IMG/VR virus record: IMGVR_UViG_3300036857_000123
Coordinates: 1-23,496 of that record
Direction: 5' to 3' (one strand)
Length of the DNA: 23,496 nt
From: a virus
Shown here: positions 22,189-23,496 of the stretch, one piece after another
How the letters are laid out: every line of letters starts with the position of its first letter
Numbering within the stretch: position 1 is the first letter of the stretch
The notes under the pieces: generated by a model
Told to the model about the DNA's origin: nothing
What the model saw: only the letters and a program-made list of their open reading frames with translations
The model's database searches: none
Program-made: the position numbers and the translations under genes

Positions 22189-23496
22189 TCATCCGATGAG
22201 TGACGCGATGTCGATTGGCGCGGCGGTGCGATCGCGGGAGCGCAACCCCATCATCATCGCCAGCGCCACCGCGCCGTCGATGCGGAAGCGCGCCTTATCC
22301 TTATCGAGTTTGCGATTACCAGCAGGGTCCATGGTCGCGACCGCATTAGCCACATTCCAATTGAGCGCCGGGTTATTCGGATGGACGAGTTTCTCCTCGA
22401 CAATGGCAAGCTCGAGCGCGTCGATCGCCGGGCCCATGCTGGCGAAGCCCTGGCCCCACGGCACCACGCGCAAGCCGTCGCCCTTTTTGCCGTCCTCGAA
22501 TGCTTGCAGACCAATGCGATCAAACTCGCGCAGAAGATCACTCATCCGCCATCGATCATAGGCGAGCGCCTTGACGCGGTACTGCTGGCAGAGCTCAGCG
22601 ATCTTGGTGGCGACCACGGCGTGGTCGATGCTCTTTCCGGGGGTCGTGAGTAGGTGACCCTCGCGCGCCCACCACAAATAACGGTGGTTGCCGGTGCCGA
22701 AGTCCCGATCGGAATGGGCGACCAGATGCTCGGCCGGCTTCCAGATGAACGGCACGACGCGGCAAGGATCGTCTGCCGAGCCCATCACCAGCGCAGTGAG
22801 GTCGATTACGCTCGAGAGGTCGAGCCCGAGATAGACCTCCTCGCCCGGTCCGAGCGAGATGTTGCCGGCGCGCGCCATCCATTCAACGCGCGAGATCAGC
22901 GTTGCAGTCGGCGAGACGCGCTGGTTTAGGAAGAGGTTGCGCACCTTCGGCTCCTCGGCCGGCATGCGCTTAGCCTTTCGGATCGCGGCGACCAGGTCCT
23001 CGCGATCGCGAAAGATATCGAGCGCCGGGTTGGCCTTCCGCCATTGTGCCTCGTCCTCGAGGTCGCAATCGTCGTCGGCCGCGTGCAAGTGGCAGACGAT
23101 GCTCGCATCGACACCAGAGATCCCGTCGTCGATGAGCTTCGAAAGGATGTGCTCGGGATCGTTCGATTGCGTGCTGATGACGATGAACAGCGGCTCCTCG
23201 CGGGCCCCAAACGAGGTGTCGAGCACGTCGTAGAGCTCGCGGTTTTTGGCCTGCGCCAGCTCATCGTAGATCACGACGCTCGGCACGTAGCCGTGCTTGG
23301 TGCCGGCCTCTGCCGAGATCGCGCGATAGATCGAGCCCGTGGCTCGTGCCAGCATGGTCTTGGTCGACGGGATGATCTCGATTTTTTCCATCAGCACGGG
23401 CTCGAGCTCGACGATCTGGCGCGCGAACTTGAACACGATCGCTGCCTGGTCGCGATCATTGGCGGCGCTGTAGATCTCCCCGTTTGGTATCGCCTC
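22189..23496 (-). CDS. terL: Terminase large subunit (HK97-like), C-terminal 435 residues, cut by window edge
   Basis: The ATPase-nuclease that packages DNA into the prohead. The frame runs in from the right edge; the visible part opens EAIPNGEIYSAANDRDQAAI, the segment that follows Walker A in this family, so Walker A and the true start lie outside. Walker B is VVIYDE (visible residues 74-79) with the coupling motif IVISTQSND after it. The nuclease domain begins VYLGLDLSSVIDLTALVMG, with further acidic residues in ALAYDRWRM and a final Asp in RIDGAVALAMMMG. All expected acidic positions appear present. It is followed by capsid genes rather than by the portal, which is an unusual order. Confidence 0.95.
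   Translation of the reverse strand, partial: EAIPNGEIYSAANDRDQAAIVFKFARQIVELEPVLMEKIEIIPSTKTMLARATGSIYRAISAEAGTKHGYVPSVVIYDELAQAKNRELYDVLDTSFGAREEPLFIVISTQSNDPEHILSKLIDDGISGVDASIVCHLHAADDDCDLEDEAQWRKANPALDIFRDREDLVAAIRKAKRMPAEEPKVRNLFLNQRVSPTATLISRVEWMARAGNISLGPGEEVYLGLDLSSVIDLTALVMGSADDPCRVVPFIWKPAEHLVAHSDRDFGTGNHRYLWWAREGHLLTTPGKSIDHAVVATKIAELCQQYRVKALAYDRWRMSDLLREFDRIGLQAFEDGKKGDGLRVVPWGQGFASMGPAIDALELAIVEEKLVHPNNPALNWNVANAVATMDPAGNRKLDKDKARFRIDGAVALAMMMGLRSRDRTAAPIDIASLIG

Noticed and set aside
1-23496. Gene transfer agent
   Set aside because: The tail is contractile (sheath, Mu-like baseplate) and gene order does not match the RcGTA cluster, which has a non-contractile tail.

Overview
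The window is a stretch of a tailed-phage genome, most likely a prophage or phage of a high-GC alphaproteobacterium. A Rhizobiales/Bradyrhizobium-like host is my inference from base composition and protein style; no host gene is present to confirm it. Every convincing gene lies on the minus strand, so the order of expression runs from high to low coordinates. Genes are tightly packed, with many ATGA, TGATG or adjacent stop/start junctions. The long plus-strand ORFs are shadows of these genes.

Head module (23496 to about 11660): the large terminase subunit (cut by the right edge); an HK97-type major capsid protein; a prohead protease fused to a second, paralogous major capsid protein with a strong internal start for the capsid half; a small disordered charged protein; the portal; a 902-residue collagen-like protein with carbohydrate-binding-like modules at its C-terminus; a small, possibly broken ORF; the head-tail connector; an HK97 gp10-like neck protein; a head-tail joining protein; and a probable tail terminator.

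Tail module (about 11550 to 1): follows the phage Mu myovirus order. It has a DUF2635/Mu gp38-like protein, contractile sheath, tail tube, tail-assembly chaperone with a probable -1 frameshift extension, two tandem paralogous tape-measure proteins, a DNA-circularisation (Mu N-like) protein in two pieces, a Mu gp44-like baseplate hub, a Mu gp45-like spike with a C-terminal HxH motif, and the start of another gene cut by the left edge.

The phage is therefore a mosaic: HK97-like head and packaging genes joined to a Mu-like contractile tail. Its most unusual traits are paired paralogues on both sides of the particle (two capsid proteins; two tape measures with different C-terminal enzyme-like modules), a giant collagen-like protein inside the head-neck operon, and a near-identical 21-base leader element with a GNRA-type mini-hairpin in front of both sheath and tube, each just downstream of a terminator-like hairpin. 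No RNA genes, CRISPR array, insertion sequence, integrase, lysis cassette or attachment site was seen. No gap without a gene exceeds about 210 bases.
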